NCBI GenBank assembly: GCA_013203085.1 | Contig: JABMQX010000794.1 | Location: 1 to 6,056, forward strand | Direction: 5' to 3' | Length of the DNA stretch: 6,056 bases | Source of the DNA: a bacterium | GTDB lineage: Bacteria > Auribacterota > JABMQX01 | Part shown: positions 1 through 5,760 of the stretch, piece after piece | How positions within the stretch are numbered: the stretch's first letter is position 1 | Layout: each line of letters opens with the position of its first letter | Position numbers and translations under genes: made by a program | The notes under the pieces: generated by a model | Told to the model about the DNA's origin: nothing | Database searches by the model: none | Seen by the model: the letters and a program-made list of their open reading frames with translations, nothing else

Positions 1-2263
1 CCTCAAAGTTGTATCCTTCCCAGGGCATGAAAGCCACGAGCACATTTCTCCCGAGGGAAAGCTCTCCGCCGCAGGTCGCCGGGCCATCTGCCAAAACGTG
101 CCCCTTTTTCACGTGGTCCCCCGGCCGAACTAAGGGCCTCTGATTGATGCAGGTGCTGGCGTTGGACCTCATGTACTTCTTCAGGGGATAGACCTTCGCA
201 TCTCTTTTGCTTTTTGCCGGCCGGACCTCAATCCGCTCAGCATCAACGTAGGTAACCGTGCCGTCTTCCTCCGCGATCACCATTGCCCCGGAATCGGTTG
301 CTGCTTTCCCCTCGAGGCCCGTCGCCACAAGGGGGGCTTCTGTCTGGAGAAGAGGCACCGCCTGCCTCTGCATGTTTGACCCCATCAGGGCCCTGTTCGC
401 GTCGTCGTGCTCCAGAAACGGGATCAGCCCGGAAACAACGCTAACCAACTGCCTCGGCGAGACATCAACGTAATCCACCTCACTCGGGGCAACGTTTGTG
501 AACTCCCCGCGGCTCCTCGCGGAGACCTTCGCGTCCAGAAACCTTCCTCGCTTATCGAGGTTGACGTTCGCCTGGGCGATTACGTACTTTTCCTCCTCGT
601 CGGCCGTCAGGTACTCGATCTGATTCGTCACGCGCCCCTTGGCGACCTTGAAGTAAGGCGTTACGATGAACCCAAGATCATTGATCTTGGCGTAAGTACT
701 CAGAGAGGCAATCAAACCGATATTCGGGCCTTCCGGGGTCTCAATGGGGCAAATCCTCCCGTAATGGCTTGGATGCACGTCTCGCACCTGAAAACCTGCC
801 CTTTCCCGGCTTAACCCTCCGGGACCCAGCGCGCTCAAACGCCTCTTGTGCGTCAGCTCCGCTACGGGGTTGGTCTGATCCATGAACTGCGATAGCTGGC
901 TCCGACCGAAGAAATCACGTATCACCCCTGAAAGGCTTTTTGGATTGATCAGCTTGTGGGGAGTGATGCCCTCAGAACTCAGGTCGAAGAGGTTCATTCG
1001 CTCCTTGATGATTTTCTCCATTCTCGCCAGGCCAATCCGGCACTGGTTCTCCAAAAGCTCACCGACGGAGCGCGTTCTCCTGTTTCCCAAATGGTCAATA
1101 TCGTCAACGCTCCCCACCCCGTTCATCTGAAGATTGATGAGATACCTGACAGCTTCGACAAGATCGCGTTTCCGCAGGATGAGTGAATTGCCTTTCCCGT
1201 CATTCTCGCCGCCGTTCATCCCCAACTTCTGATTGAGCTTGTGCCTTCCGACCTTCCCGAGGTTGTATCTTTTCGGGTCGAAGAACATCCGTTTCATCAT
1301 CGCCCGCGCGTTGGGGATCGTCGCGGGGTCTCCCGGACGCAGCTTCTTGTACATGTCCTTCAGGGCGTCTTCGTAGGTATCCGCCTCATCCCGGGCCAGC
1401 ATCAGCAAGATCGGATGCTCCGCCGCTGCGCCTTCTGCGATGTGAACCTCTTTCACTCCCGCTGTGGACAATCGCTCCAAGAGCTCATCGGTGACCTCCT
1501 CGCCGCTCTTGGCGTAAACGATCCCATCTTCTTCGCCCACAGCGTCCTTCGACAGAAACTTTCCTATCAGTTTTTCACCCGACCTGGCCGTCAGCGTCAC
1601 CTTTACCGACTGGAAGAACAACTCCATGATTTCCGCGTTATTTGCATAACCCAAAGCCTTCATGAAGGTGGTGGCGAGGACCTTCCGCCGTCTCCTTCTC
1701 CGGTCAACGTACACATAAATCAGATCGTTTGAGTCGAACTCCGCTTCCAGCCACGACCCCCTGTAGGGGATAACCCTGAAGGAGAACAGCCCTTCGGATT
1801 TGGGGTCGGTTTTCGTCTCGAAACAGACACCGGGAGACCGATGCAACTGGCTGACGACCACTCGCTCGGCTCCGTTGACGATGAAGGTCCCCCTCTTGGT
1901 CATGATGGGGATCGTTCCCATATAAACGCTCTCTTCGCGGACCACATCGTTCTGAATCAGCCTGAAGGTCACCCGCAACGACACCGAGTAAGTCAACCCT
2001 CTTCGCTGACATTCTATGTCGTCGTACTTTGGCACCCCCAACGAGTAGCCGACGTACTCCAGAATGCAGTTCCCATCGTAACTCGCAATCGGGAAAACCT
2101 CATTGAATATCGCTTCCAGGCCTTGGTGGAGCCTTTCCGACGGATGTTTCTGAGGCTGAAGAAAATCCTCGTAAGACTTCTTCTGAATCTCAATGAGGTC
2201 CGGCATTTCTACCGTATCCGCCCTTTTGCCAAACCGTATGCGTTCTTTGGTGCCCGACTTCAT
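1..2263 (-). CDS. rpoB: RNA polymerase beta subunit, 5' 754 codons (3' end outside window)
   Basis: Beta subunit of DNA-dependent RNA polymerase, forming one jaw of the catalytic cleft with beta'. I read the frame unbroken from the ATG at 2263 to the window edge: 754 codons, no stop or frameshift. The start has AAGGAGA seven nt upstream (2271-2277). Visible blocks are GTIPIM (116-121), INGAERVVVSQLHRSPGV (about 129-146), YRGSW (167-171), a run of six Arg (188-193), the rifampicin region SQLSQFMDQTNP (455-466) with THKRRLSALGPGGL (471-484), ICPIETPEGPNIGLI (504-518), PFLEHDDANRALMGSNMQRQ (615-634), and FMPWEGYNFE at the break. The missing part would hold the C-terminal third, including the beta' clamp contacts. 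Sequence style is close to chlamydial and verrucomicrobial RpoB as I remember them. It is preceded by rplL across a 93-nt gap and is probably co-transcribed with it. Identity is certain; the phylum is inferred. Confidence 0.98.
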   Translation of the reverse strand, partial: MKSGTKERIRFGKRADTVEMPDLIEIQKKSYEDFLQPQKHPSERLHQGLEAIFNEVFPIASYDGNCILEYVGYSLGVPKYDDIECQRRGLTYSVSLRVTFRLIQNDVVREESVYMGTIPIMTKRGTFIVNGAERVVVSQLHRSPGVCFETKTDPKSEGLFSFRVIPYRGSWLEAEFDSNDLIYVYVDRRRRRRKVLATTFMKALGYANNAEIMELFFQSVKVTLTARSGEKLIGKFLSKDAVGEEDGIVYAKSGEEVTDELLERLSTAGVKEVHIAEGAAAEHPILLMLARDEADTYEDALKDMYKKLRPGDPATIPNARAMMKRMFFDPKRYNLGKVGRHKLNQKLGMNGGENDGKGNSLILRKRDLVEAVRYLINLQMNGVGSVDDIDHLGNRRTRSVGELLENQCRIGLARMEKIIKERMNLFDLSSEGITPHKLINPKSLSGVIRDFFGRSQLSQFMDQTNPVAELTHKRRLSALGPGGLSRERAGFQVRDVHPSHYGRICPIETPEGPNIGLIASLSTYAKINDLGFIVTPYFKVAKGRVTNQIEYLTADEEEKYVIAQANVNLDKRGRFLDAKVSARSRGEFTNVAPSEVDYVDVSPRQLVSVVSGLIPFLEHDDANRALMGSNMQRQAVPLLQTEAPLVATGLEGKAATDSGAMVIAEEDGTVTYVDAERIEVRPAKSKRDAKVYPLKKYMRSNASTCINQRPLVRPGDHVKKGHVLADGPATCGGELSLGRNVLVAFMPWEGYNFE

Positions 2264-2356
2264 GCCAATTTCTCCTTGAGCATGCGGTCTCGCCTGCCCT
2301 TACGCCAGATCAGCCGCAAAACCGATGCTTCTCTTCCCTCCGTCCGTCCGCTCTGG
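2264..2356 (-). other. rplL-rpoB intergenic spacer
   Basis: A 93-nt gap inside the operon. In E. coli the corresponding gap holds an attenuator and an RNase III site; I see no convincing hairpin followed by a T-run here. What is visible is a GGACGGACGGAGG stretch just after the rplL stop, the palindrome GCATGC at 2279-2284, and the rpoB SD AAGGAGA. An eight-codon reading frame (ATG at 2283, TGA at 2262-2260) overlaps the rpoB start as ATGA, but it has no SD of its own and I do not call it a gene. Confidence 0.5.
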
Positions 2357-2836
2357 CTACAAGCTCGGTTTGATCTCGACAGTTGCCCCTGCTTCTTCGA
2401 GCTTCGCCTTGATCTCTTGGGCTGCCTCCTTGTTCGCTCTCTCCCGGACCGGCGACGGCGCCGACTCAACGACTTCCTTCGCCTCCTTCAATCCGAGGCT
2501 CGTCACCTCACGAACAACCTTAATCACCGGTATTTTCTTCTCTCCCACGCTACTGAGAATCACGTCAAACTCCGTAACCTCCTCTTCCGCGGGCGCCTGT
2601 GCTGCGGCCGGCTGGGCAGCCATCATTGGAGCCGTCAGGCTAACGTTCCAGCGCTCGGCAAGCTCGTTCTTCAGCTCCACCAATTCGATAACCGACAGCG
2701 ACTCCATAGCTTCCACAAGCTGCTTTGTCGTAAGTTTCTTAGTTGACCGACTACTCCCTTTGGATTCACTCTTCGGCTTCGAGCTTCGCGAAGATTCTTC
2801 TTTGGGTTCGCTTTTCTTAGTCTCCTTTGTGGGCAT
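2357..2836 (-). CDS. rplL: 50S ribosomal protein L7/L12 with N-terminal extension
   Basis: Stalk protein of the large subunit; dimers bind the L10 C-terminal helix and recruit translational GTPases such as EF-Tu and EF-G. At 159 residues it exceeds the usual 120-130. Residues 1 to about 33 are Ser/Lys/Glu-rich with no hydrophobic residue (10 Ser, 9 Lys, 5 Glu in the first 35). The dimerization domain spans about 35-66 (KLTTKQLVEAMESLSVIELV), an Ala/Pro/Glu hinge about 67-87, and the factor-binding C-terminal domain 88-159 (KVVREVTSLGLKEAKEVVE at 106-124). The ATG at 2836 has AGGAGGAGGA with seven nt from GGAGG to the start. No ATG, GTG or TTG codon occurs in frame from residue 2 to 40, so a conventional-length start is not available and the extension appears genuine. 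It lies between rplJ (57-nt gap) and rpoB. Confidence 0.96.
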   Translation of the reverse strand: MPTKETKKSEPKEESSRSSKPKSESKGSSRSTKKLTTKQLVEAMESLSVIELVELKNELAERWNVSLTAPMMAAQPAAAQAPAEEEVTEFDVILSSVGEKKIPVIKVVREVTSLGLKEAKEVVESAPSPVRERANKEAAQEIKAKLEEAGATVEIKPSL

Positions 2837-2842
2837 TAGTAA

Positions 2843-2852
2843 TCCTCCTCCT
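2843..2852 (-). promoter_or_regulatory. rplL ribosome binding site
   Basis: On the minus strand this reads AGGAGGAGGA, with a seven-nt spacer from GGAGG to the ATG at 2836. It is strong and well placed, and it decides in favour of the long L7/L12 start that includes the low-complexity N-terminal extension. Confidence 0.85.
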
Positions 2853-2893
2853 GCGTCACCCGTGTCTGGCTGAATCTATCAGAATCGCCTCCC

Positions 2894-3421
2894 CTACTCC
2901 GAACATGACCTTTCTTTCTCTTCCCCTATGGAACGAATAATGAAAATGAAACTCTGAACCACCTCACTCAGCACTTGCACGATCTCCGAAACGGGCCCTG
3001 CAATGACGCCGACAAGCTCAGCCGCGGCAACAGCCTTCGGAGGCATCGCCGCTATGGCAAGCATTTCCCCCGCTGACCGCACTCCTCCCTTAAAAAATCC
3101 CCCCAGAACGCTCAACTCCTCGTTCTGCTTACCGAAACCCACGACGGCTTTCACAAGGTCGAGGGAATCATTTTCGTCAAAGACAATGCCTACCTGACCT
3201 TTCAGAAGGCCGGACAGCTCCTCCTGACCGTGTTCTTTCGCCGCAATCGCGAATGTCCTGTTCTTGACAACAAAATAGCGACCGGACTTCTCACCAACAA
3301 TTCTCCTCAAGGTGTTCATCCTCGTGCTATCGAGACCTGAAAAAGTTGTCAGGATCAACGAGGACGTCGCGTCTATCAATCTCCCAATCTCTTCGACAGC
3401 GTATGCCTTTTCTGCTCTCAC
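2894..3421 (-). CDS. rplJ: 50S ribosomal protein L10
   Basis: L10 anchors the L7/L12 stalk: its N-terminal domain binds 23S rRNA beside L11 and its C-terminal helix carries L7/L12 dimers. The product is 175 residues, normal for the family. The rRNA-binding domain runs from residue 1 to about 100 (SSLILTTFSGL at 20-30, MNTLRR at 35-40, YFVVKNRTFAIAA at 49-61). The hydrophobic C-terminal helix follows a GPVSE turn (142-146 onward). The GTG at 3421 is the only start that gives a full N-terminus: an in-frame TAA stands three codons upstream and the next Met is residue 35. Its SD, AAGGA at 3425-3429, is only three nt from GTG, so initiation may be weak or coupled to rplA. The sequence resembles chlamydial L10, e.g. 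FGKQNEELSVLGG where Chlamydia has FNKQHKDSLVFLAG (from memory). Confidence 0.96.
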   Translation of the reverse strand: MRAEKAYAVEEIGRLIDATSSLILTTFSGLDSTRMNTLRRIVGEKSGRYFVVKNRTFAIAAKEHGQEELSGLLKGQVGIVFDENDSLDLVKAVVGFGKQNEELSVLGGFFKGGVRSAGEMLAIAAMPPKAVAAAELVGVIAGPVSEIVQVLSEVVQSFIFIIRSIGEEKERSCSE

Positions 3422-3464
3422 TGTTCCTTACCCGATCATTATCGCCTTTTCGCCCTTGGCTCCT

Positions 3465-4169
3465 TCATTTCACCGAGGCCACGATCTCCTTGACCTCAAT
3501 TCCTACTCCCGGCCCCATGGTCGAGGTGATTGTCGCCGACCTGATGTATTGCCCCTTGGCGGCGGCGGGTTTTGCCCTCAACAAAGCGGCCACAACTACC
3601 TCCGCATTTGCCATCAACGACTCTTTCGCAAAAGAGATCTTTCCGATGGGGACGTGAACGTTGGCGTTCCTATCCATCTTGAATCCGATCTTCCCTCTTT
3701 TCACCTCCTCCACGGCTCCGACAACGTCGTCCGAAACCGTCCCCGTTTTCGGGCTGGGCATCAAGCCTTTTGGGCCGAGAATCTTCCCCAACCGCCCCAG
3801 ATCCCTCATCACATCGGGTGATGCGATCAGGACGTCAAAACCGAGCCATCCCTTTGAGATCCTCTGAATCAGCTCCTCGTGGCCCGCTTCGCTTGCTCCT
3901 GCTTCCAAGGCGGCTTTTGCCTTATCCTCCTGACGGGTTATGACCGCTATCTTCTGCACCTTTCCCGTCCCGTTAGGAAGTGCGACAGTGCCCCGAACCA
4001 TCTGATCGGACTTTTTTGGGTCCACTCCGACGTGAAACGCCATTTCCACTGCTTCGTCAAACTTCGCTCTGGGGAACGACTGCAAAACACCTATCGCGTC
4101 CGCGAGGGAGTAAGTCGCTCCCCTATCCAAAGACGCTTCGCCCTGCCTGTACCGCTTACTTCGTCCCAC
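3465..4169 (-). CDS. rplA: 50S ribosomal protein L1
   Basis: L1 forms the mobile stalk near the ribosomal E site and helps release deacylated tRNA. In many bacteria it also represses the rplK-rplA message. The product is 234 residues, standard length. Conserved pieces are VGVDPKKSDQMVRGTVALPNGTG (start at 47), the signature LGKILGPKGLMPSPKTGTV (127-145), KRGKIGFKMDRNANVHVPIG (157-176) and the C-terminal strand TSTMGPGVGIEV (216-227). The GTG start at 4169 lies inside the 3' end of rplK, a 14-nt overlap. Its SD, AGAGGTGG at 4176-4183, sits six nt upstream within rplK codons. This layout favours translational coupling to rplK and near-equal amounts of L1 and L11. Confidence 0.97.
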   Translation of the reverse strand: MGRSKRYRQGEASLDRGATYSLADAIGVLQSFPRAKFDEAVEMAFHVGVDPKKSDQMVRGTVALPNGTGKVQKIAVITRQEDKAKAALEAGASEAGHEELIQRISKGWLGFDVLIASPDVMRDLGRLGKILGPKGLMPSPKTGTVSDDVVGAVEEVKRGKIGFKMDRNANVHVPIGKISFAKESLMANAEVVVAALLRAKPAAAKGQYIRSATITSTMGPGVGIEVKEIVASVK

Positions 4170-4596
4170 TGGATTCCACCTCTATCCCCATGCTTCTCGC
4201 AGTTCCCTCAATGATTTTCACAGCGGTTTCGAGTTCCCTCGCGTTCAGGTCGTCCATCTTTTGCCTTGCGATTTTCTCGATGTCCTCCCGCGAGACTCTC
4301 CCCACCTTTTGCTTGTTCGGCTCCGGCGACGCTGTGACGATTCCGGCCGCCCTTTTCAGAAGGTTGGTGGCCGGCGGAGACTTCGTGATGAAAGTGAAGG
4401 ATTTGTCACGATAAACAGTTATAACCGCGGGAATGATCAAACCGGCTGCTTTGTCCTTTGTAATTGCGTTAAACGCTTTGCAGAACTCCATGATATTAAC
4501 CCCGTGCTGACCCAGGGCGGGGCCGACGGGAGGAGCGGGTGTCGCCTGACCTGCCGGAATGTGCAACTTAATCATTCCCGTAACTCTTTTGGCCAT
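4156..4596 (-). CDS. rplK: 50S ribosomal protein L11
   Basis: L11 binds the GTPase-associated centre of 23S rRNA beside L10. It is the thiostrepton-site protein and in many bacteria is needed for RelA activation. The product is 146 residues, normal for the family. The N-terminal domain shows PAPPVGPALGQHGVNIMEFC (20-39), including the proline pair of the thiostrepton site. The central part is SFTFITKSPPATNLLKRAAG (66-85), and the C-terminal rRNA-binding domain ends with IIEGTARSMGIEVE (128-141). The ATG at 4596 has GGAGGAG eight nt upstream (4605-4611). The gene follows nusG after 68 nt and overlaps rplA by 14 nt. No key residue is missing. Confidence 0.98.
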   Translation of the reverse strand: MAKRVTGMIKLHIPAGQATPAPPVGPALGQHGVNIMEFCKAFNAITKDKAAGLIIPAVITVYRDKSFTFITKSPPATNLLKRAAGIVTASPEPNKQKVGRVSREDIEKIARQKMDDLNARELETAVKIIEGTARSMGIEVESSGTK

Positions 4597-4664
4597 TTCA
4601 CCTTCTCCTCCGACAAAAAGCCTTTCTTCTCACTCCGATTTCGCCTGGCCGCAATCCGTTCGCC
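4597..4664 (-). other. nusG-rplK spacer, possible L1 operator region
   Basis: A 68-nt gap before rplK. In E. coli and other bacteria L1 represses rplK-rplA by binding the rplK leader, so this is where an L1 site would be expected. I see purine-rich sequence (GGAGTGAGAAGAAAGG), the GGAGGAG SD and a short GCC/GGC pairing, but no fold I can confidently match to the L1-binding motif. Regulation by L1 is therefore inference from the family. Confidence 0.25.
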
Positions 4665-5192
4665 TCACGTCCTTTCCACCTGCCAGTACTCCAGCTCCAC
4701 GGGCGTTGACCTTCCGAAAATTGAGACCATCACTTTCAGCTTTCCCTTTTCAGGGTTCACCTCGTCGATCACTCCGCTGAAGTTGACGAAAGGACCCTCT
4801 GTGACCTTGACTGTCTCCCCCACTTCGAACAAGACTTTCGGCTTTATCTTCTCTTTTTTCTCCTGCAAAGCCGCGAGAATTTCTTCCACCTCCTCCTCCG
4901 GCATAGGAGTCGGCTCCTTATCTCCGAGGAACTTGAGCACACCGGAAGTGCCCCTGACAAAATGCCACGTCTTCTCGTTCATATCCATGTGAAGCAACAG
5001 ATAGCCGGGGTAATAGAGGCGTGTTGTTATCTTCTTCTTTCCTCCTCTGACCTCTGACACGCTCTCGGTGGGAAGAACCACCTCGGAAATCTGCTCGCCC
5101 AGCTCCTCTGCTTGCGCGCGGTTCTCAAGTGATGTTTTGACCTTACGCTCCTGTCCCGAGAGCGTTTGGACCACATACCACCTTTGAGACAT
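4665..5192 (-). CDS. nusG: Transcription termination/antitermination factor NusG
   Basis: NusG binds the RNA polymerase clamp through its NGN domain and contacts Rho or ribosomal S10 through its KOW domain. The product is 175 residues, the usual bacterial length. The NGN domain covers about 1-115: RWYVVQTLSGQERKV (4-18), YYPGYLLLHMDM (60-71) and the strand WHFVRGTSGVLKFLG (76-90). An acidic and lysine-rich helix or linker follows (98-118). The KOW domain is about 122-173, with FEVGETVKVTEGPFVNFSG (122-140) and the IFGRSTPVELEYWQVE ending. The ATG at 5192 lies seven nt after the secE stop, and its SD (GAGG, about ten nt upstream) is formed by the last secE codons, which suggests coupled translation. 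No insertion is seen between the domains. Confidence 0.97.
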   Translation of the reverse strand: MSQRWYVVQTLSGQERKVKTSLENRAQAEELGEQISEVVLPTESVSEVRGGKKKITTRLYYPGYLLLHMDMNEKTWHFVRGTSGVLKFLGDKEPTPMPEEEVEEILAALQEKKEKIKPKVLFEVGETVKVTEGPFVNFSGVIDEVNPEKGKLKVMVSIFGRSTPVELEYWQVERT

Positions 5193-5199
5193 CTCGCTG

Positions 5200-5463
5200 C
5201 TACCTCACAATAAGCCCCAAGATTGCGCCCAGCAACAGGTCAACCACTGCGACAAAAACCATCAGAATCAACATCGATAGTACGACGAGGCCGGTCGAGT
5301 TCTTCAACTCTTTCCGAGTGGGCCACGCCACCTTTTTGAGTTCGTCGACGACCTCTCTCAGAAAGCCCCGAATTCTCGCAACGGTGCTCAGCAGAAAGTC
5401 CCGGCTCGGCTTTATGAGAAGCAGGATCGCAACAGCGCCAAGAACAATCAACCACCAGGTCAA
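5200..5463 (-). CDS. secE: Preprotein translocase subunit SecE, form with two membrane segments
   Basis: SecE clamps SecY in the inner-membrane SecYEG channel. The product is 87 residues. The conserved core is FLREVVDELKKVAWPTRKEL (34-53): an amphipathic helix with the family KKVxWP motif, then the conserved transmembrane helix at about 57-80. Upstream lies an extra hydrophobic segment (WWLIVLGAVAILLLI, 3-17), likely a second membrane helix. Minimal SecE has one helix and E. coli SecE has three, so this is intermediate. The start is TTG at 5463 with GGAGGAGGAA just upstream. No ATG or GTG occurs in that frame before an upstream stop, and the core fits the family well. A later start would lose the extra helix but lacks a comparable SD. 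It follows tRNA-Trp by 203 nt and precedes nusG by 7 nt. Confidence 0.93.
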   Translation of the reverse strand: MTWWLIVLGAVAILLLIKPSRDFLLSTVARIRGFLREVVDELKKVAWPTRKELKNSTGLVVLSMLILMVFVAVVDLLLGAILGLIVR

Positions 5464-5465
5464 GC

Positions 5466-5475
5466 TTCCTCCTCC
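5466..5475 (-). promoter_or_regulatory. secE ribosome binding site upstream of a TTG start
   Basis: On the minus strand this reads GGAGGAGGAA. The first GGAGG is seven nt from the TTG at 5463. With no ATG or GTG in that frame upstream before a stop, this strong SD is the main reason for choosing TTG and for including the N-terminal hydrophobic segment. Confidence 0.8.
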
Positions 5476-5562
5476 GTCCTGATCGAGCTGCCGCCATTCG
5501 ACGCCCGAAGACCGATGTTACACTTTGCCGAGAGCCCTTCCTCCAGACAACTCGGCCCCGCG

Positions 5563-5579
5563 AAAAAATGATAAAAAAA
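5563..5579 (-). other. Paired T-runs (T7, T6) in the tRNA-Trp/secE spacer
   Basis: The minus strand reads TTTTTTTATCATTTTTT. It could be the U-tract of a weak terminator for the tuf-rpmG-tRNA transcript, or an AT-rich UP-like element for a secE promoter. Neither reading is secure: the upstream stem is only 4 bp across a long loop, and no -35/-10 pair with normal spacing is evident nearby. Confidence 0.3.
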
Positions 5580-5622
5580 GCCCTCTCTCCAAGTCTCTCG
5601 TAGCTCGAAGGGATTCAGAAAC

Positions 5623-5641
5623 CCAGGGGTCGGGACCCTGG
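5623..5641 (-). other. Perfect 6-bp hairpin downstream of tRNA-Trp
   Basis: The minus strand reads CCAGGGTCCCGACCCCTGG: stem CCAGGG/CCCTGG with a seven-nt loop. It is GC-rich but not directly followed by a T-run; the nearest is about 43 nt downstream. It is therefore better viewed as a possible RNA-processing or stability element than as an intrinsic terminator. Chance occurrence cannot be excluded. Confidence 0.4.
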
Positions 5642-5666
5642 CGCGGGACTGTTGCCACATCAACCG

Positions 5667-5742
5667 TGGCAGGCCAGGAGGGATTCGAACCCCCAACATC
5701 CGGATTTGGAGTCCGGCGCTCTGCCGTTAGAGCTACTGGCCT
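5667..5742 (-). tRNA. tRNA-Trp (anticodon CCA)
   Basis: A 76-nt cloverleaf with encoded CCA end. The acceptor AGGCCAG pairs perfectly with CTGGCCT. The D stem is GCTC/GAGC with loop TAACGGCA. The anticodon stem CCGGA/TCCGG closes loop CTCCAAA, giving anticodon CCA, which reads UGG. The variable loop is ATGTT. The T stem GGGGG/CCCTC (one G-U pair) closes loop TTCGAAT. The discriminator is G, as in bacterial tRNA-Trp. It lies between rpmG (18 nt upstream) and secE, a common place for tRNA-Trp in bacteria, and is probably cut from a longer transcript with tuf and rpmG. Open frames on either strand across it are artefacts of the tRNA sequence. Confidence 0.97.
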
Positions 5743-5760
5743 CCTGCGACCAGAATGCAA

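Larger units (their letters stand above)
5464..5666 (-). other. tRNA-Trp to secE intergenic region (203 nt), likely leader or processing region
   Basis: The longest gene-free stretch in the window. On the transcribed strand, in order, it holds a small hairpin touching the tRNA 3' end (5654-5670), a perfect 6-bp hairpin (5623-5641), a T7 run (5573-5579) and a T6 run (5563-5568), then GC-rich sequence leading to the secE SD. A promoter for secE-nusG-rpl-rpoB might lie here, but I found no -35/-10 pair with acceptable spacing. Nor is the T7 run preceded by a convincing stem (only CCCT/AGGG across a long loop). Short reading frames here are not credible genes. Confidence 0.6.

Noticed and set aside
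1704..2012. Minus-strand frame (102 residues) within rpoB
   Set aside because: It is an out-of-frame shadow; the true rpoB frame is continuous and conserved through this stretch.
2260..2469. Minus-strand Arg-rich frame (69 residues) whose TGA overlaps the rpoB ATG as ATGA
   Set aside because: Most of it is an alternate frame of rplL. The last eight codons (ATG at 2283) resemble a mini-cistron, but no SD precedes it and the AAGGAGA inside it serves rpoB.
1841..2746. Long plus-strand frame (301 residues) opposite rpoB and rplL
   Set aside because: It is antisense to two unmistakable conserved genes, spans their spacer, and shows low-complexity Arg/Leu/His composition with no recognisable domain.
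4261..4992. Plus-strand frame (243 residues) opposite rplK and nusG
   Set aside because: It is antisense to two conserved genes whose minus-strand frames have proper starts, SDs and family motifs; the Ser/Phe-rich translation matches no family I know.
5500..5560. Sigma-70 promoter for secE using TTGTCT and TGTAAC or TAACAT on the minus strand
   Set aside because: The spacing is 22 or 24 nt, too long for a standard promoter, and no better -35 sits 16-18 nt upstream.
5573..5610. Rho-independent terminator before the T7 run
   Set aside because: The sequence upstream of the T-run is purine-rich and gives only a 4-bp CCCT/AGGG stem over a long loop. Recorded only as T-runs.
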